Shown here piece by piece: positions 18,402 to 27,026 of a stretch of 64,000 nucleotides of DNA. Position numbers and translations under genes: made by a program. Origin of the DNA: Providencia rettgeri (GTDB taxonomy: Bacteria; Pseudomonadota; Gammaproteobacteria; Enterobacterales; Enterobacteriaceae). Location of the stretch: the NCBI RefSeq assembly GCF_013255915.1, contig NZ_CP053896.1, positions 124,001-188,000 of the forward strand. The letters run 5' to 3'. The first letter of the stretch is position 1; every line of letters begins with the position of its first letter. Below the pieces are notes generated by a model. The model was not told the origin of the DNA and did no database searches. It was given only the letters and a program-made list of their open reading frames with translations.

Positions 18402-18517
18402 TTGCTGTCAGTTACTGCGTTCCATCTGTTGGTGGCACTCAATTTCGCCAGTAGGCAACGCAAACGCTAGAACGGTATCTGATCAAAGGGTTTGTGATGG
18501 ATGATGAGCGGCTGAAT
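18401..18517 (+). pseudogene. Decayed N-terminal fragment of a rhuM-family gene
   Basis: Frame 1 from 18401 gives LAVSYCVPSVGGTQFRQ, then TAG at 18452-18454, then ATQTLERYLIKGFVMDDERLN. RhuM proteins have the same stretch as AVGYRVRS-RGTQFRQWATQ...YLIKGFVMDDERLK. The TAG replaces the Trp codon, and several Arg codons are changed. There is no start codon and similarity stops after 18517. It is a dead fragment. It lies 3.9 kb from the C-terminal rhuM fragment at 14195-14494, on the same strand. Confidence 0.8.
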
Positions 18518-18609
18518 TACTTACTAGCGGTTCATAACTATAAAAAGTGTATTAAGAACCTCCCAGTATTTGTTGGGCATTACAGATTTTAGTTGGGTTG
18601 ACTTTCTAA

Positions 18610-18972
18610 CTAGAAATCAGCCTTAGAAAAACCGGTCATAACATCCAGCTCCATTTCGCGGCCTAATGCCGTCATTGGATGGACAATGGTCAAGCCCCGC
18701 ACGGATTTTTTCAGCTTGCCAAGGTCGGCTTGTTCTTTCTTAGTGATGGGACGCTTGAACGGCATATCTACTAGTTTTTGCGCTTCTTTGCTTAGTTTTT
18801 TGTTACGCACCGCCTTCAGACGAGCGATTTCAATTTCCAGTGTCGCTTTTTCTTTCTCTAGTTCTGCGTGTTTTTCTACTTCACTCGTCAGTTGCATACT
18901 TGCCATCTGGCGACGAATAAGATCTAAACGGTCGCTAAGAAGCTTAATTTGTGCTTTTTCGATTTCTTTCAT
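18610..18972 (-). CDS. yibL: YibL, ribosome-associated protein
   Basis: A 120-residue protein that matches E. coli YibL along its whole length: [17 protein letters not shown] at the start, an Ala/Glu/Lys coiled-coil middle with [23 protein letters not shown], and the end [19 protein letters not shown]. YibL is reported to associate with ribosomes in enterobacteria. The ATG at 18972 gives the normal family length; the longer open frame to 19086 is not supported. It is a core gene next to an accessory region. Confidence 0.95.
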   Translation of the reverse strand: MKEIEKAQIKLLSDRLDLIRRQMASMQLTSEVEKHAELEKEKATLEIEIARLKAVRNKKLSKEAQKLVDMPFKRPITKKEQADLGKLKKSVRGLTIVHPMTALGREMELDVMTGFSKADF

Positions 18973-19310
18973 TATATTAATTAACCGTGAATAAATTTCT
19001 TGCCGGCAAGTATACACTATTCTAGATAAGGGGGGAAAAGGGATACAGGCTAATACCCATGTGAGGCTACCTTTATTGTCCATCATTCATGGAATGAAAA
19101 CAACATAACTACCTTATAAATCAATTTCCATTCAACTATTCATCATATTTCGTCTTTTGTATCCTAGTAACATCATGATTAAGTTGTTGCATTTCGGTAT
19201 CATCACTGACCTTTCTGACATATTATATTTAATTTTCTGAAAAATTATTATTTTTAGTTGATTTATCGTTGGTATATAGCGAAATATAATGAGGTATAGA
19301 TGAGATCATA

Positions 19311-19868
19311 ATGACTAAACGTAAATTTATTACACGTACAGAAGTTAATTCTTTATTGGATGCTACAAAGCAAGGTCGCTATCCTAATCGAGACTATTGC
19401 TTGTTATTAATGAGCTTTTTGCATGGATTAAGAGTTAGTGAGCTCACTCATATCACAATGTCTGATATTGATTTGGTGCAGAAAGTGATATTTATTAGGA
19501 GACTAAAAGGAGGGCTGTCTACCGTACAGCCTATAATTCCCGAAGAGTTTAATGCGATTGAAAAATGGTTAGTTGAAAGAGATTCTTGGAAAACAGCAGG
19601 GTCAGATTGTTTATTTATTTCACAAAAGGGAAGCCAAATTTCTCGTTATCAAATTTATCGCTTATTTGAGCAGTATGGCAAAATAGCAGGGCTTCCTGTA
19701 AAGCTTCATCCTCATATGCTAAGGCATGCATGCGGTTATGCTTTAGCTGATTTGGGTAGGGACACTCGATTAATCCAAGACTATTTAGGGCATCGAAATA
19801 TCGCCCATACTGTAATTTATACTGCTAGTAATGAAAAAAGATTTAGTGGTATTTGGTCGAATCAATAA
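19311..19868 (+). CDS. mrpI: Fimbrial tyrosine recombinase (MrpI/FimB family)
   Basis: A 185-residue site-specific recombinase of the short FimB/FimE/MrpI type, which inverts a promoter segment to switch fimbriae on and off. The catalytic residues are visible: Arg in FLHGLRVSELTHI, HMLRH with His and Arg, GH in YLGHRNIAHT and the nucleophile Tyr in HTVIYTAS. It is located directly upstream of a 312-bp segment bounded by inverted repeats and then a fimbrial operon in the same orientation, as mrpI is in Proteus mirabilis. It is not an island integrase. Confidence 0.95.
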   Translation: MTKRKFITRTEVNSLLDATKQGRYPNRDYCLLLMSFLHGLRVSELTHITMSDIDLVQKVIFIRRLKGGLSTVQPIIPEEFNAIEKWLVERDSWKTAGSDCLFISQKGSQISRYQIYRLFEQYGKIAGLPVKLHPHMLRHACGYALADLGRDTRLIQDYLGHRNIAHTVIYTASNEKRFSGIWSNQ

Positions 19869-19931
19869 GTAATTTAATGAGTTGTGTCAATATAAAGCTA
19901 GCACTAAACATAATAATATGAACTAAACACC

Positions 19932-19983
19932 AAGAATACCTCAGTTATTTAGGTAATTGATTTTATAAAACTGAGGTATTCTT
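19932..19983 (+). terminator. Inverted repeat downstream of the recombinase gene
   Basis: A perfect 15-bp inverted repeat (19932-19946 and 19969-19983, outer part AAGAATACCTCAG / CTGAGGTATTCTT) with a 22-base loop. There is no strong T-tract. It may end mrpI transcription or stop leftward transcripts from the invertible promoter. Confidence 0.45.
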
Positions 19984-20410
19984 ATGCATATTAAGGGTAG
20001 TAATTATTTTTAAAGCCATAAACAACATACTCAAGTAATTTATTTTCCAGCCTTTAAAAATAAGATTAGTTTATAATTTTATTTATTCTTTTTTTTTGAA
20101 TCATCATAATTTAATTACTCCAATTGCGAGTATAGGTGGTTCGCTTTCTCAGTTAACTAATTATTATCATATTTCAATCATTTTTTTTACAGTAATAGTC
20201 TATTTTTGACTATCAAATAAAGTTATTCTGTGAAAGGTCACCATATAAGTGAAATCATTTAGATGATAAGTTCATATTTTTGGTTTTTGTGAGTTAAAAA
20301 CATCTTATTGATGATTTAAAACACATTAATTTAATATACAATAAAAAAATTAATTAATTATCAATAATAATCAATCGGATAAAATAAAATATCTATAAAA
20401 ATCAATTCGT

Positions 20411-20722
20411 AACGCAACATAATAAATCAAAATGTTCAAATTACCTAATAAGTATAATTATCAGACTAACTAAAATCAAATAGCATAAAACTCTGTTGCG
20501 GCAATGCATTTTAGAGGTAATTATCAATTAATGTAAAAATTTGTCATTAACAACAAAAAGTTATCTTTCATGATTTTTTTTGTAATAAAACTCGCCAGTT
20601 AAATCATCTGACTTTTCTAGTTTAAGGTATAAATTAAAGATTTTAATTCTGACGATTCTTATATATAAAACAATTTACCTAAAACTCATTTAACGCAACA
20701 TTTTGATTTATTTTGTTGCGTT
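20411..20722. promoter_or_regulatory. Predicted invertible promoter element of the fimbrial operon
   Basis: Two 26-bp inverted repeats, 20411-20436 and 20697-20722, agree at 25 of 26 positions (core of the left copy AATAAATCAAAATGTT). They enclose 260 bp between a MrpI-type recombinase and the fimbrial genes. The size and place match the fim/mrp switch type. A strong promoter (20451-20479) lies inside near the left repeat and points left. A hairpin at the right repeat exists only in this orientation. The assembled state is therefore predicted to be OFF. Confidence 0.85.
20451..20479 (-). promoter_or_regulatory. Sigma-70 promoter inside the invertible element, pointing away from the operon
   Basis: On the minus strand: -35 TTGATT (20474-20479), 17-bp spacer, -10 TATACT (20451-20456). 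It is the best promoter found in the element. Inversion would place it next to the right repeat, reading toward the MrpJ-like gene and the major subunit gene. Confidence 0.75.
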
Positions 20723-20728
20723 TTTTTT
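20692..20728 (+). terminator. Orientation-dependent intrinsic terminator at the right switch boundary
   Basis: Perfect 9-bp stem AACGCAACA (20692-20700) / TGTTGCGTT (20714-20722), 13-base loop, then six more T residues. Five bases of the left arm lie inside the invertible segment and four lie in the repeat, so inversion would break this stem and rebuild it at the left repeat facing the other way. Confidence 0.65.
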
Positions 20729-20809
20729 GCATTTCAAAAAATAAATTGTTCACTTTATGAGTGGTTCTGATTGTTTTGCCTCATTACACAAGGCTTTAAT
20801 TGGTGAGAT

Positions 20810-21199
20810 ATGAAAAGTAATAAATTAAAGACCAGTATAGATAGCTTTCAGAAAATACTAACTGAACAAATTGGCATGGAATTATCGCATCTTAGAAAAG
20901 AGAAAGGACTTAGTGGTAGTGATCTAGCTAAAAAATTAAAGATATCACAACAACAAATATCTCGTTATGAAAGAGGAATATGTAGCATTAACTGTGGAAT
21001 GCTATTTTCAATTTTATTTTATCTAGAAATTAGCCCGAGTGCATTTTTTGAAAGTGTATCATTGAAAATAAATGAAAAAAATCCTAGTGCTAATTCATTT
21101 ATTCATAATAGTGAATGTTTATCCGATGAAAAGGATAACTACCATTATATTTTTAATCGACAAACAGAAATTATTTTAAATTCTTTATACAGCAAATAG
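20810..21199 (+). CDS. MrpJ-like XRE-family regulator
   Basis: A 129-residue protein with a Cro/CI-type helix-turn-helix (LRKEKGLSGSDLAKKLKISQ, then QQISRYERG) at about residues 30-60 and a short C-terminal tail. It resembles MrpJ-type fimbria-linked regulators of Proteeae, which repress motility when fimbriae are made. Here the gene is the first one downstream of the invertible element, not the last of the operon as mrpJ is in P. mirabilis, so it should switch together with the fimbriae. The motility role is inferred from the family. Confidence 0.82.
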   Translation: MKSNKLKTSIDSFQKILTEQIGMELSHLRKEKGLSGSDLAKKLKISQQQISRYERGICSINCGMLFSILFYLEISPSAFFESVSLKINEKNPSANSFIHNSECLSDEKDNYHYIFNRQTEIILNSLYSK

Positions 21200-21281
21200 T
21201 TATTTTAAAAATAATAAATTCTAACTATGCCCTACATCATGTTGGGTAATCATCACGTTGTTATATATAAATGAGGTTCAA

Positions 21282-21845
21282 ATGAAAAAAGTATTTTTAG
21301 CCGCACTAGTTTCTGCCGCTATTGCATCTCCAGCACTTGCTGATCAAGGGCATGGTAAAGTCACATTTAAAGGTGAAATCATCGATGCACCTTGCTCAAT
21401 TAGTTCAGATTCTATTGACCAAACAGTATGGTTAGGCCAAATCGCTAACTCTGTTTTAGCGAATGGCGGTACTTCTAGCGCGAAGCAATTCAATATTGAA
21501 TTGGAAGACTGTGTATTCCCGAAAGATACAAATGATAAAGTGTACAACGATAAAGTGAGTATCACATTCTCTGGTTCTAGCGCTGCTTTCAATTCTAAAT
21601 TACTCGGTGTAACAGGCTTAGATGCAACAGACCCAACTATTGCTGGCAACGTGGGTATTCAATTAACGGATACTAATGGCGCAGCGTTAGATATGGGAGT
21701 TGCAACAGCTCAAGAACATCAATTACAAGCGGGTGATAATACATTACGTTATAGCGCTTATGTACAAGGTGCAAACGTTGCGGTTGATAAAATTCCATTA
21801 GGTAAATTCGAAGGCGTAACTAACTTTACCTTAACTTATAACTAA
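21282..21845 (+). CDS. mrpA: Major fimbrial subunit (MrpA-like)
   Basis: A 187-residue pilin of the type 1/MR/P group, exported and assembled by the chaperone-usher pathway. The signal peptide MKKVFLAALVSAAIASPALA is clear. The mature protein has the paired cysteines of pilins (APCSIS and LEDCVF) and ends in FTLTYN with the penultimate Tyr used for chaperone binding. GAGG stands 6 nt before the ATG at 21282. It is the first structural gene after the switch and the MrpJ-like regulator. Confidence 0.94.
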   Translation: MKKVFLAALVSAAIASPALADQGHGKVTFKGEIIDAPCSISSDSIDQTVWLGQIANSVLANGGTSSAKQFNIELEDCVFPKDTNDKVYNDKVSITFSGSSAAFNSKLLGVTGLDATDPTIAGNVGIQLTDTNGAALDMGVATAQEHQLQAGDNTLRYSAYVQGANVAVDKIPLGKFEGVTNFTLTYN

Positions 21846-21911
21846 TTGATTAGTTTAAGAGGAATACCTTTGTGTTCCTCTATTAATCACCAAATTAAGT
21901 CAGAGGTTAAA

Positions 21912-22457
21912 GTGAAAGGATTTATCTATTTGCGAAGCAAAGTATCTTCCCTATTTCTTCTAACATTATTTCTTTCGCCACAAATGGCTGCATCATCTCA
22001 TGGATGGGGTAAAGTCACGATGAATGGCGAAATAGTCGATACTGCCTGCGCAATAGATATTGGGTCTAGGGATCAGACCATTAATATGGGGGTACTTCCA
22101 ACAAGCTATATTCGTGAAGTTGGGAAAGGCCCCATAAAAGAATTCAATATTAAGCTCATTGATTGTCGTTGGGAAAAATATTCGAAAGATAATAACGAAT
22201 GGAATTCACTCGAAGTCACTTTTGATGGTCCATCAGAAGGTGATTTTTTCACACTCTCGGGTGAAGCAAAAGGAGTGCAATTGGCATTGTATGATATATC
22301 GGGATATTCCATTACACCAGGAAAGCCATTACCTGCATTAGGAATTACGCCAGGGACAATGATCCTTAAATATCAAATGCAATTAGTCACCAATTATCAT
22401 CCTGTTAAAGCGGGTAATTACCAAACCTTATTAAGGTTCAAGGTCGATTATTATTAA
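21912..22457 (+). CDS. Minor fimbrial subunit (MrpB-like)
   Basis: A 181-residue pilin-like protein with a GTG start at 21912 (AGAGG five bases upstream) and a signal peptide ending QMAASS. The mature part starts like the major subunit (GWGKVTMNGEIVDTACAID), has the second Cys in LIDCRW and ends in FKVDYY. Its place between major subunit and usher matches mrpB, a probable assembly terminator or anchor. The upstream in-frame ATG at 21846 would remove the signal-peptide character and is not used. Confidence 0.87.
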   Translation: MKGFIYLRSKVSSLFLLTLFLSPQMAASSHGWGKVTMNGEIVDTACAIDIGSRDQTINMGVLPTSYIREVGKGPIKEFNIKLIDCRWEKYSKDNNEWNSLEVTFDGPSEGDFFTLSGEAKGVQLALYDISGYSITPGKPLPALGITPGTMILKYQMQLVTNYHPVKAGNYQTLLRFKVDYY

Positions 22458-22486
22458 TTCTAAGAAATTATATTGGTGTTTTAGGG

Positions 22487-25018
22487 ATGTTTTTTATGTT
22501 TTTTAAACAACACAAAATAAATATAATAACGACAACGATAATGATTACATTTGGGTCATTATCCGCTCAGTTATACGCTGCCGATACCATACAATTTAAT
22601 ACGGCATTATTTGATTTAGAAGACAAAAAAAACATTGATGTTAAGCAATTCTCACGTGCAGGCTATATTATGCCTGGTATTTATCCCCTCAAAGTACAAG
22701 TAAATAAAGAAACTTTACCCGAGCAACGTTTTTCATTCTATGCGCCAGAAAACGACCCTGAAGATAGCCTCGTTTGTATCACACCAGAACAAGTCCAGCA
22801 GCTAGGACTAACAGCCAGTTCGTTGAAGCAAATTACGTGGTGGCATAATAATGAGTGTCTTGATTTACGCAGTTTGCCCGGCTTTCAAGCACGGGGGGAT
22901 TTATCTGACTCAACGTTGTATCTGAGTATACCTCAAGCCTACCTTGAATATAGAACAGCTAACTGGGATCCGCCTTCTCTGTGGGATGAAGGAATTTCAG
23001 GGGTTATTTTAGACTACAATATAAACGCAAGAGCGAATAAGCCTCATGATAATAATAGCAACTATAATGTGACAGCAAATGGTGTCGCAGGTGTGAACCT
23101 TGGTGCATGGCGCTTTAGGGGAGATTGGCAGGGGCGTGCTCAACGAGAAACTGGCTCGGATAGTAAAAATGAGCATGACTTTCAATGGAGCCGACTATAC
23201 GCCTATAAAGCGTTAACCAGCATTAAAGCGAAATTGACCTTGGGCGAGGACTATTTTAACACTGATTTATTCGATAGTTTTCGATTTACAGGTGTTGGCT
23301 TACGCTCTGATATCTTAATGTTACCACCTAATTTACGTGGGTATGCACCTGAAATAACGGGTGTTGCGACGACAAATGCGACGGTGATTGTTAGCCAACA
23401 AGGGCGGATTATTTATCAAGAACAAGTCGCTGCGGGTCCTTTCCGTATCCAAAATTTAAGTGATGCGACGACGGGAAAACTGGATGTCCGAATCGAAGAG
23501 CAGGATGGTTCAGTTCAAGAATATCAGGTTGAAACAGCCAATATCCCTTATTTAACTCGACCAGGTAGTATTCGATATAAATTAGCGATGGGTCGCCCAA
23601 CGGATATGGATCATCATGTTAATGGAGATACATTTGCGAGTGGTGAAATGTCGTGGGGTGTCACTAATGGTTGGTCATTGCTTGCAGGCTCATTAAATAG
23701 TCAAGACTATAATGCATTCAACGTGGGTGTCGGTCGTGACTTATTGGCATTTGGTGCCTTATCTTTCGATATTACGCATTCTATTGCAAATATTCCTAAT
23801 GATAAAAAACTCACAGGTAATTCTTATCGAATAAACTATTCAAAACGTTTTGATGACTATGATAGCCAAGTACAGTTCGCAGGTTACCGATTCTCAGAAC
23901 GCAGTTTTATGACTGTAACCGATTTTTTAACGGCTAAAGACTCAGGTGAGCGTCAAGGTAGTAATAAAGAAATGTATGTGATTTCTTTAAATAAAAACTT
24001 TAGGGAATCGAGAATTACAGCTTATTTAAACTACTCGCACCAAACCTATTGGGATAAGCCAGAAAGTAATCGCTACAATTTAATGGTGACAAAAACCTTA
24101 GATTGGGGAAGCCTGAAGAATATTAATATTTCGTTATCGGCCTATCGCAATAAATATAACGAAACAAATGATGATGGCCTGTATATTTCAGCTTCAATGC
24201 CTTGGGGAAATGGTGCAAATATTGGCTATTCATTACAAGCAACACGGGATGATACCGTTAATCGAGCAACCTATTATGACAAATTGTCAGATAGAACCAA
24301 TTATCAAGTCAGTGCAGGCTCGACCAACAAAGGTGGAACCGCAAGTACCTATATTACCCATTATGGTGATAATACTAAGTTAACTGCGAATGCCAGCTAT
24401 ATTCATAATAATTACACGTCATTTGGGGTAGGGGCACAAGGCGGATTTACCATGACTTTAAATGGTGCGGATGCTCATCGAGTTTCAAATATTGGCGGAA
24501 CTCGTTTGCTGATCGACACTGATGGTGTGGCTAAAATTCCCGTATCAGACCGAGGGATCCCTATTGCATCAAATGCATTTGGTAAAGTGATTGTCCCTGA
24601 CTTAAATAGCTACTACCGCAGTAAAGTTAAAGTCGATTTAAATGCATTACCGAATAATGCCGAAGTAACGGATTCTATTGTTCAAGCGACATTAACAGAA
24701 GGCGCGATTGGCTATCGCAAATTTAATGTACTGTCTGGTGAAAAGATGATGCTTTCAATGCGTATGTCTGACGGTTCTGCACCGCCATTTGGTGCCCAGA
24801 TCACGAATCTGAAAGGAAAAGAAACGGGAATAGTTACTGATAATGGATATGCCTATGTTAGTGGTATCAACCCAAATGAAGTCATGATTATTCATTGGGG
24901 TGGGGAAGCACAATGTGAAATTAATTTTCCTGAAAACTTAGAAACAATTAACCAAGGATTATTCATTCCTTGTAAACCATTATCAAATAAACGTAATGAA
25001 GCAGATAATAATCTGTAA
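22487..25018 (+). CDS. mrpC: Fimbrial outer-membrane usher (MrpC/FimD-like)
   Basis: An 843-residue usher that forms the outer-membrane pore and assembles the fimbria. A signal peptide (ends LSAQLYA) is followed by the periplasmic N-domain FNTALFDLEDKKNIDVKQF, the SLWDEGISGVILDYNINA region that begins the barrel, the plug and barrel (about 140-660) and C-terminal domains with PPFGAQI. The length is normal for the family. ATGs at 22487 and 22496 are both possible starts. The gene is intact. Confidence 0.96.
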   Translation: MFFMFFKQHKINIITTTIMITFGSLSAQLYAADTIQFNTALFDLEDKKNIDVKQFSRAGYIMPGIYPLKVQVNKETLPEQRFSFYAPENDPEDSLVCITPEQVQQLGLTASSLKQITWWHNNECLDLRSLPGFQARGDLSDSTLYLSIPQAYLEYRTANWDPPSLWDEGISGVILDYNINARANKPHDNNSNYNVTANGVAGVNLGAWRFRGDWQGRAQRETGSDSKNEHDFQWSRLYAYKALTSIKAKLTLGEDYFNTDLFDSFRFTGVGLRSDILMLPPNLRGYAPEITGVATTNATVIVSQQGRIIYQEQVAAGPFRIQNLSDATTGKLDVRIEEQDGSVQEYQVETANIPYLTRPGSIRYKLAMGRPTDMDHHVNGDTFASGEMSWGVTNGWSLLAGSLNSQDYNAFNVGVGRDLLAFGALSFDITHSIANIPNDKKLTGNSYRINYSKRFDDYDSQVQFAGYRFSERSFMTVTDFLTAKDSGERQGSNKEMYVISLNKNFRESRITAYLNYSHQTYWDKPESNRYNLMVTKTLDWGSLKNINISLSAYRNKYNETNDDGLYISASMPWGNGANIGYSLQATRDDTVNRATYYDKLSDRTNYQVSAGSTNKGGTASTYITHYGDNTKLTANASYIHNNYTSFGVGAQGGFTMTLNGADAHRVSNIGGTRLLIDTDGVAKIPVSDRGIPIASNAFGKVIVPDLNSYYRSKVKVDLNALPNNAEVTDSIVQATLTEGAIGYRKFNVLSGEKMMLSMRMSDGSAPPFGAQITNLKGKETGIVTDNGYAYVSGINPNEVMIIHWGGEAQCEINFPENLETINQGLFIPCKPLSNKRNEADNNL

Positions 25019-25031
25019 ATGAGTGATTGCT

Positions 25032-25781
25032 ATGAAAAAATTAACTAATTTATATATCAGTACTATTTTATTAAGCAGTTTAGTTAGCGGAAGCGCATTC
25101 TCGGCAATTGCTTTAGATAGAACCCGAGTTATTTTTAATGGTGATCAAAAAAGCGTTTCAATTACTATTACTAATAAAAATAACCAGCTACCTTATTTGG
25201 CCCAAGGGTGGGTTGAAAATATTCAAGGGGTAAAAATTACTTCACCGTTTGCTGTATTACCTCCGGTGCAGAGAGTTGAACCCGAAAAATCAAGCCAAGT
25301 CCGTATTGAGGCGCTTCCTGAAATTAGTCAGTTACCTCAGGATAGAGAAAGTGTTTATTACTTTAATTTAAGGGAGATCCCGCCAAAAAGTGATAAACCG
25401 AATGTTTTGCAATTAGCGTTACAGAGCAAAATTAAATTATTTTATCGTCCTAAAAGTATCATGCTAAGCGAAACAGAAATGCTGAATAACCCTTGGCAAG
25501 AAAAAACACAGCTTATTAAGCAAGGTGACCAATATATCATTAAAAACCCAACTCCCTTTTATATCACGATTATTGGTGCGGCTGAGCGAAAAAATTCACC
25601 CGTAAATCAGAATTTTAAGGCAGTTATGGTTGCACCATTTAGTGAAGAAAAATTAGGAGTTCCAAGTTCTACTGTGGGGGCAAATCCGGTATTGACCTAT
25701 ATAAATGACTATGGTGGCCGGCCAAAACTTCAATTTAAATGTCAAGCAAATACATGTCAGGTTGTTCCTGAAAGTAAATAG
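25032..25781 (+). CDS. mrpD: Periplasmic fimbrial chaperone (MrpD-like)
   Basis: A 249-residue PapD-type chaperone that carries subunits to the usher in the periplasm. The signal peptide ends SGSAFSA, followed by the first strand ALDRTRVIFNG. Chaperone marks are NLREIPPK, the edge strand LQLALQSKIKLFYRP and NPTPFYITI. It begins 14 bases after the usher stop. An in-frame GTG at 25023 is a weaker alternative start. Confidence 0.95.
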   Translation: MKKLTNLYISTILLSSLVSGSAFSAIALDRTRVIFNGDQKSVSITITNKNNQLPYLAQGWVENIQGVKITSPFAVLPPVQRVEPEKSSQVRIEALPEISQLPQDRESVYYFNLREIPPKSDKPNVLQLALQSKIKLFYRPKSIMLSETEMLNNPWQEKTQLIKQGDQYIIKNPTPFYITIIGAAERKNSPVNQNFKAVMVAPFSEEKLGVPSSTVGANPVLTYINDYGGRPKLQFKCQANTCQVVPESK

Positions 25782-25789
25782 AGAGGAAA

Positions 25790-26407
25790 ATGATGATTAA
25801 TCAAAAAAGCTTTTCCTTACTCTTTGGATTATCTCTCATATTTCATTCAGCTGTGATATATGCGGCATCAAATAATGCCTTTTATAACACAACAGGTAAT
25901 TGGGATGTTGAAGGTGCAAATGGTAAAATTTTCGTTTATGGCTCATTAACGGAGAGTGCATGCCATTTATCGATGGATTCTGCATTTCAATCCGTTGATT
26001 TAGGAAATATTGAAACTGCATCATTAAAAACAATTGGCGCCCAAGGCCACAAGACGCCGGTAAACATCGAGTTATTGGATTGTATCGAAACCCCAACGGT
26101 TTTGAGAAACAATAAATCCGGTAATGTCACATGGAGTCTTTCTCAGCCAGGTATGAAAATTAGGTTTATCACGCCAGTTGTCCCTTTTAGGCCGAACATA
26201 GCGAGAGTTGAAGGTGTGAATGGGCTTGGATTGCAGATAACTAATCCTAAAGGAAAAGAAATTGCTTTTGGTGAGTATAGTGAACCTGAGCTTATTTCTA
26301 CGGGGCAAAATATTTTAACTTATTATGTAGCTCCCGTAAGAATTGCAGAGAAGTTACAGGCTGGAGCTTATCGAAGTGTTATTTCTTTTCAAATAACGTA
26401 TGAATAA
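25790..26407 (+). CDS. Minor fimbrial subunit (MrpE-like)
   Basis: A 205-residue secreted pilin-like protein with a signal peptide (LLFGLSLIFHSAVIYAAS), pilin cysteines in TESACHLS and LLDCIE, and the terminal strand YRSVISFQITYE. GAGAGGAAA precedes the ATG at 25790. By position it corresponds to mrpE, a minor or tip-fibrillum subunit. The exact place in the fimbria is inferred from gene order. Confidence 0.87.
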   Translation: MMINQKSFSLLFGLSLIFHSAVIYAASNNAFYNTTGNWDVEGANGKIFVYGSLTESACHLSMDSAFQSVDLGNIETASLKTIGAQGHKTPVNIELLDCIETPTVLRNNKSGNVTWSLSQPGMKIRFITPVVPFRPNIARVEGVNGLGLQITNPKGKEIAFGEYSEPELISTGQNILTYYVAPVRIAEKLQAGAYRSVISFQITYE

Positions 26408-26446
26408 TCTTAATAGATTGTCTGATATAGCATTGAAGGTATTTAT

Positions 26447-27013
26447 ATGAATAACTTAAATTTCAATTTTTATAAATTTAAAAAAATAATACTCTCCATG
26501 CTATTAAGTTTGTTATTTTTTTCGTTACAGAGTCATGCAAAAAATGGTCAAATTGGTGAAATTAAGATACGAGGCCAACTTGTCGCTGAAGCTTGTACAG
26601 TAAGGCCCGGTGATGAAAATATCATTGTGGACTTTGGTACTATCGTTAATAAGTACCTCTATATTAATCAAAAAACGCCAATTGAAAATTTTAATATTCA
26701 TTTAGATGACTGTGATAATAGTATCTTTAGAACGGTGACCGTTAAGTTTACAGGAAACGAAAATATCAATTTACCAGGCCTTCTTGCATTAGATTCTGGC
26801 AGCATGGCTTCGGGCATCGGAATTGAAATCTTAGAATATAGCGGTAAAAAAATTCCCATTAATAGTACGACGCCTGCATACAATTTAGAGAATGGTACAA
26901 ATATTTTAAGTTTTAATGCGAATGTGCAAGGGGAACCCGATGCAATAAAAAATAAAAGTATTGCGTTTGGCCATTTTACTGCAACCGCTATTTTTAGTTT
27001 AATTTATGATTAA
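26447..27013 (+). CDS. Minor fimbrial subunit (MrpF-like)
   Basis: A 188-residue pilin-like protein with a signal peptide ending LFFSLQSHAKN, Cys in AEACTVRPGD and LDDCDN and the end FTATAIFSLIYD. It matches the short subunits near the tip genes in MR/P-type operons. Its reading frame touches the following adhesin frame, and the genes are probably translationally coupled. Confidence 0.88.
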   Translation: MNNLNFNFYKFKKIILSMLLSLLFFSLQSHAKNGQIGEIKIRGQLVAEACTVRPGDENIIVDFGTIVNKYLYINQKTPIENFNIHLDDCDNSIFRTVTVKFTGNENINLPGLLALDSGSMASGIGIEILEYSGKKIPINSTTPAYNLENGTNILSFNANVQGEPDAIKNKSIAFGHFTATAIFSLIYD

Positions 27014-27026
27014 GGTATCAGTAACA

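Larger units (their letters stand above)
19869..20809. other. Regulatory region between recombinase and fimbrial operon
   Basis: A very AT-rich 940-base region without genes. It holds a 15-bp inverted repeat near its left end and the predicted invertible promoter element (20411-20722) near its right end. Confidence 0.8.

Noticed and set aside
18518-18580. Continuation of the rhuM N-terminal fragment
   Set aside because: The frame stays open for about 24 codons, but similarity to RhuM ends at DDERLN.
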